DNA from: Stappia taiwanensis
GTDB taxonomy: Bacteria > Pseudomonadota > Alphaproteobacteria > Rhizobiales > Stappiaceae
Assembly: GCF_014635285.1 (NCBI RefSeq)
Contig: NZ_BMCR01000003.1
Location: 558,001 to 622,000, forward strand
Length of the DNA: 64,000 bases
Reading direction: 5' to 3'
The notes beneath the pieces were generated by a model, which worked only from the letters and a program-made list of their open reading frames with translations, searched no databases and was not told where the DNA came from. The stretch's first letter is position 1. Each line of letters starts with the position of its first letter. Positions 63,011-64,000 of this stretch are shown one piece after another. The position numbers were made by a program, and so were the translations under genes.

Positions 63011-64000
63011 ATGTTGAAAGCACTCGACGAAGTCACCAGGAAGACCGTTGGCGAGATTTCCTTTCGGCGAGATGCGCCACAGGGGCAGGGGGCAGCCCTG
63101 CTCCTGGGCCGGATCCTGCTGCAGGCGGCGCTCGCTGGCGCGATCCTGTTCGGCGCCTATCAGGGCATGACCTATCTGATCCTCAGCAAGGACGAGGTGC
63201 CGACCCGGGCCGCCCGCGAGACCGTCTATACGGTCGAGACCATGCCGGTGGAAATCCGCGATCATACGCCGGTTCTGCGCCTTTATGGCGAGGTGGTGGC
63301 TGCCCGCACGGTCGATTTGCGCGTGCTCGTCGCCGGCGAGATCATTCGCGTCAACCCGGATCTGAAGGCTGGCGGCACCGTCGATGCGGGCGCCGAACTC
63401 GTGGCGATCGACCCGTTCGCCTATGAAGGGGCGATCACCGAGGCCCGGGCCAACCTGGCCGAGGCCCGCGCGCGGCTGGCGGAAAGCCGGGGCGGTGTCG
63501 CGGCGGAGACCGCCAATGTGGAGCGGGCGCGCGAGCAGCTTGCCTTTGCCGAGCGCGATCTGGAACGCGCCTCGCAGCTTCTGTCCAGCGGCGCGGTGAC
63601 CGAACGCACGCTCGATGAGCGTCGCCTGCTGGTTTCCCAGCGCGAGCAGGCGCTGGAGCAGCGGCGCAATGCGCTTCTGGTCGAGGAGGCGCGGGTGGCC
63701 CAGCAGGAAGCGGCCATCGACCGGCTCCAGTGGCGTCTGGCGGAAGCGGAGAAGAACCTGGCCGACACGGTGCTGAAGGCGCCGTTCGATGCGGTGGTGA
63801 GCGCGGAAACCGCCGCCGCCGGCCGTCTTGTCAACGTCAATGACGTGGTGGCGACGCTCTATGACCGCGATGCGCTGGAAGTCCGGCTGACCCTGTCCGA
63901 CAATCAATATGGGCGGATCCTGTCCGATGGCGGCAAGGTGATCGGCCGCCCGGTCGAGGTGCTCTGGTATATTGGCGGCGAGCCGGTTCGCTACACCGGC
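63011..64000 (+). CDS. RND efflux periplasmic adaptor (3' part missing)
   Basis: The first 330 codons of a membrane-fusion (HlyD/AcrA type) protein, running off the window. N-terminal cytoplasmic segment (MLKALDEVTRKTVGEISFRR), one membrane helix (about residues 33-58), first half of the lipoyl domain (GEVVAARTVDLRVLVAGEII), a long alpha-helical hairpin (about 145-260, ARANLAEARARLAES), then the second half of the lipoyl domain (LADTVLKAPFDAVVSAE) and the start of a beta-barrel. AAGGG precedes the ATG. The inner-membrane pump would be expected downstream. Upstream, 62820-62860 is AT-rich (GATACAATATAC), a likely promoter. Confidence 0.92.
   Translation, partial: MLKALDEVTRKTVGEISFRRDAPQGQGAALLLGRILLQAALAGAILFGAYQGMTYLILSKDEVPTRAARETVYTVETMPVEIRDHTPVLRLYGEVVAARTVDLRVLVAGEIIRVNPDLKAGGTVDAGAELVAIDPFAYEGAITEARANLAEARARLAESRGGVAAETANVERAREQLAFAERDLERASQLLSSGAVTERTLDERRLLVSQREQALEQRRNALLVEEARVAQQEAAIDRLQWRLAEAEKNLADTVLKAPFDAVVSAETAAAGRLVNVNDVVATLYDRDALEVRLTLSDNQYGRILSDGGKVIGRPVEVLWYIGGEPVRYTG

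Overview
The window is GC-rich chromosomal DNA from an alphaproteobacterium, most likely of the order Hyphomicrobiales (Rhizobiales). The reasons are a gcrA cell-cycle regulator, the phoR-pstSCAB-phoU-phoB order, RibB with a degenerate second domain, a split glyQ/glyS locus and an argD-argF-hslO operon. I cannot fix the genus; several small proteins look like those of marine Stappia/Labrenzia-type bacteria, but that is an impression. Nearly all of it is housekeeping and transport genes. I saw no prophage, insertion sequence, CRISPR array, tRNA or rRNA gene.

Layout. 0-7 kb: minus-strand block glyQ, LemA, DUF2207, gltS, glyS (cut by the left edge). 7-9 kb: a secreted small protein, then a CDF cation exporter divergent from a MerR regulator with a textbook 19-bp-spacer promoter. 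9-14 kb: FAD-linked 2-hydroxyacid dehydrogenase, fabI, a histidine phosphatase, small secreted DUF1344-like protein, DUF3095. 14-19 kb: aroC, ribB with an in-frame N-terminal HTH, dxs. 19-26 kb: MFS transporter, copper-delivery genes (DUF2946-like, PCuAC, SCO), tlyA, an RNA m5U methyltransferase, another methyltransferase, xseB. 26-32 kb: HDAC-like deacetylase, Sua5, and an acyl-CoA dehydrogenase/crotonase/SDR set. 32-43 kb: CbpA-like DnaJ, a surface lipoprotein, pdxH, GNAT, CorA, DUF1499, AlkK/DmdB-type acyl-CoA ligase, two tandem HAD phosphatases, an MBL hydrolase. 43-49 kb: a polyamine-type ABC transporter whose first permease carries a Pro-Ser repeat insert, then SRPBCC, DUF6065 and TPR proteins. 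50-58.4 kb: the complete Pho regulon core with a Pho box before pstS. 58.4-62.7 kb: gcrA and the arginine operon argD-argF-hslO behind a long structured leader. 63-64 kb: start of an RND efflux adaptor, cut by the right edge.

Most notable: (i) the HTH-RibB fusion, preceded by two matching 17-bp palindromes, one centred on the predicted -35 of a promoter placed so that the message could be leaderless; (ii) the roughly 290-nt leader of the arginine operon with three perfect hairpins; (iii) two ABC permeases (a PotB-like protein and PstA) with large periplasmic coiled-coil inserts; (iv) two unlisted small membrane-protein genes (44 and 40 codons); (v) several palindromic or tandem intergenic elements. 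No clear-cut new defence or biosynthetic system was found; the HTH-RibB locus is the best candidate for undescribed regulation.
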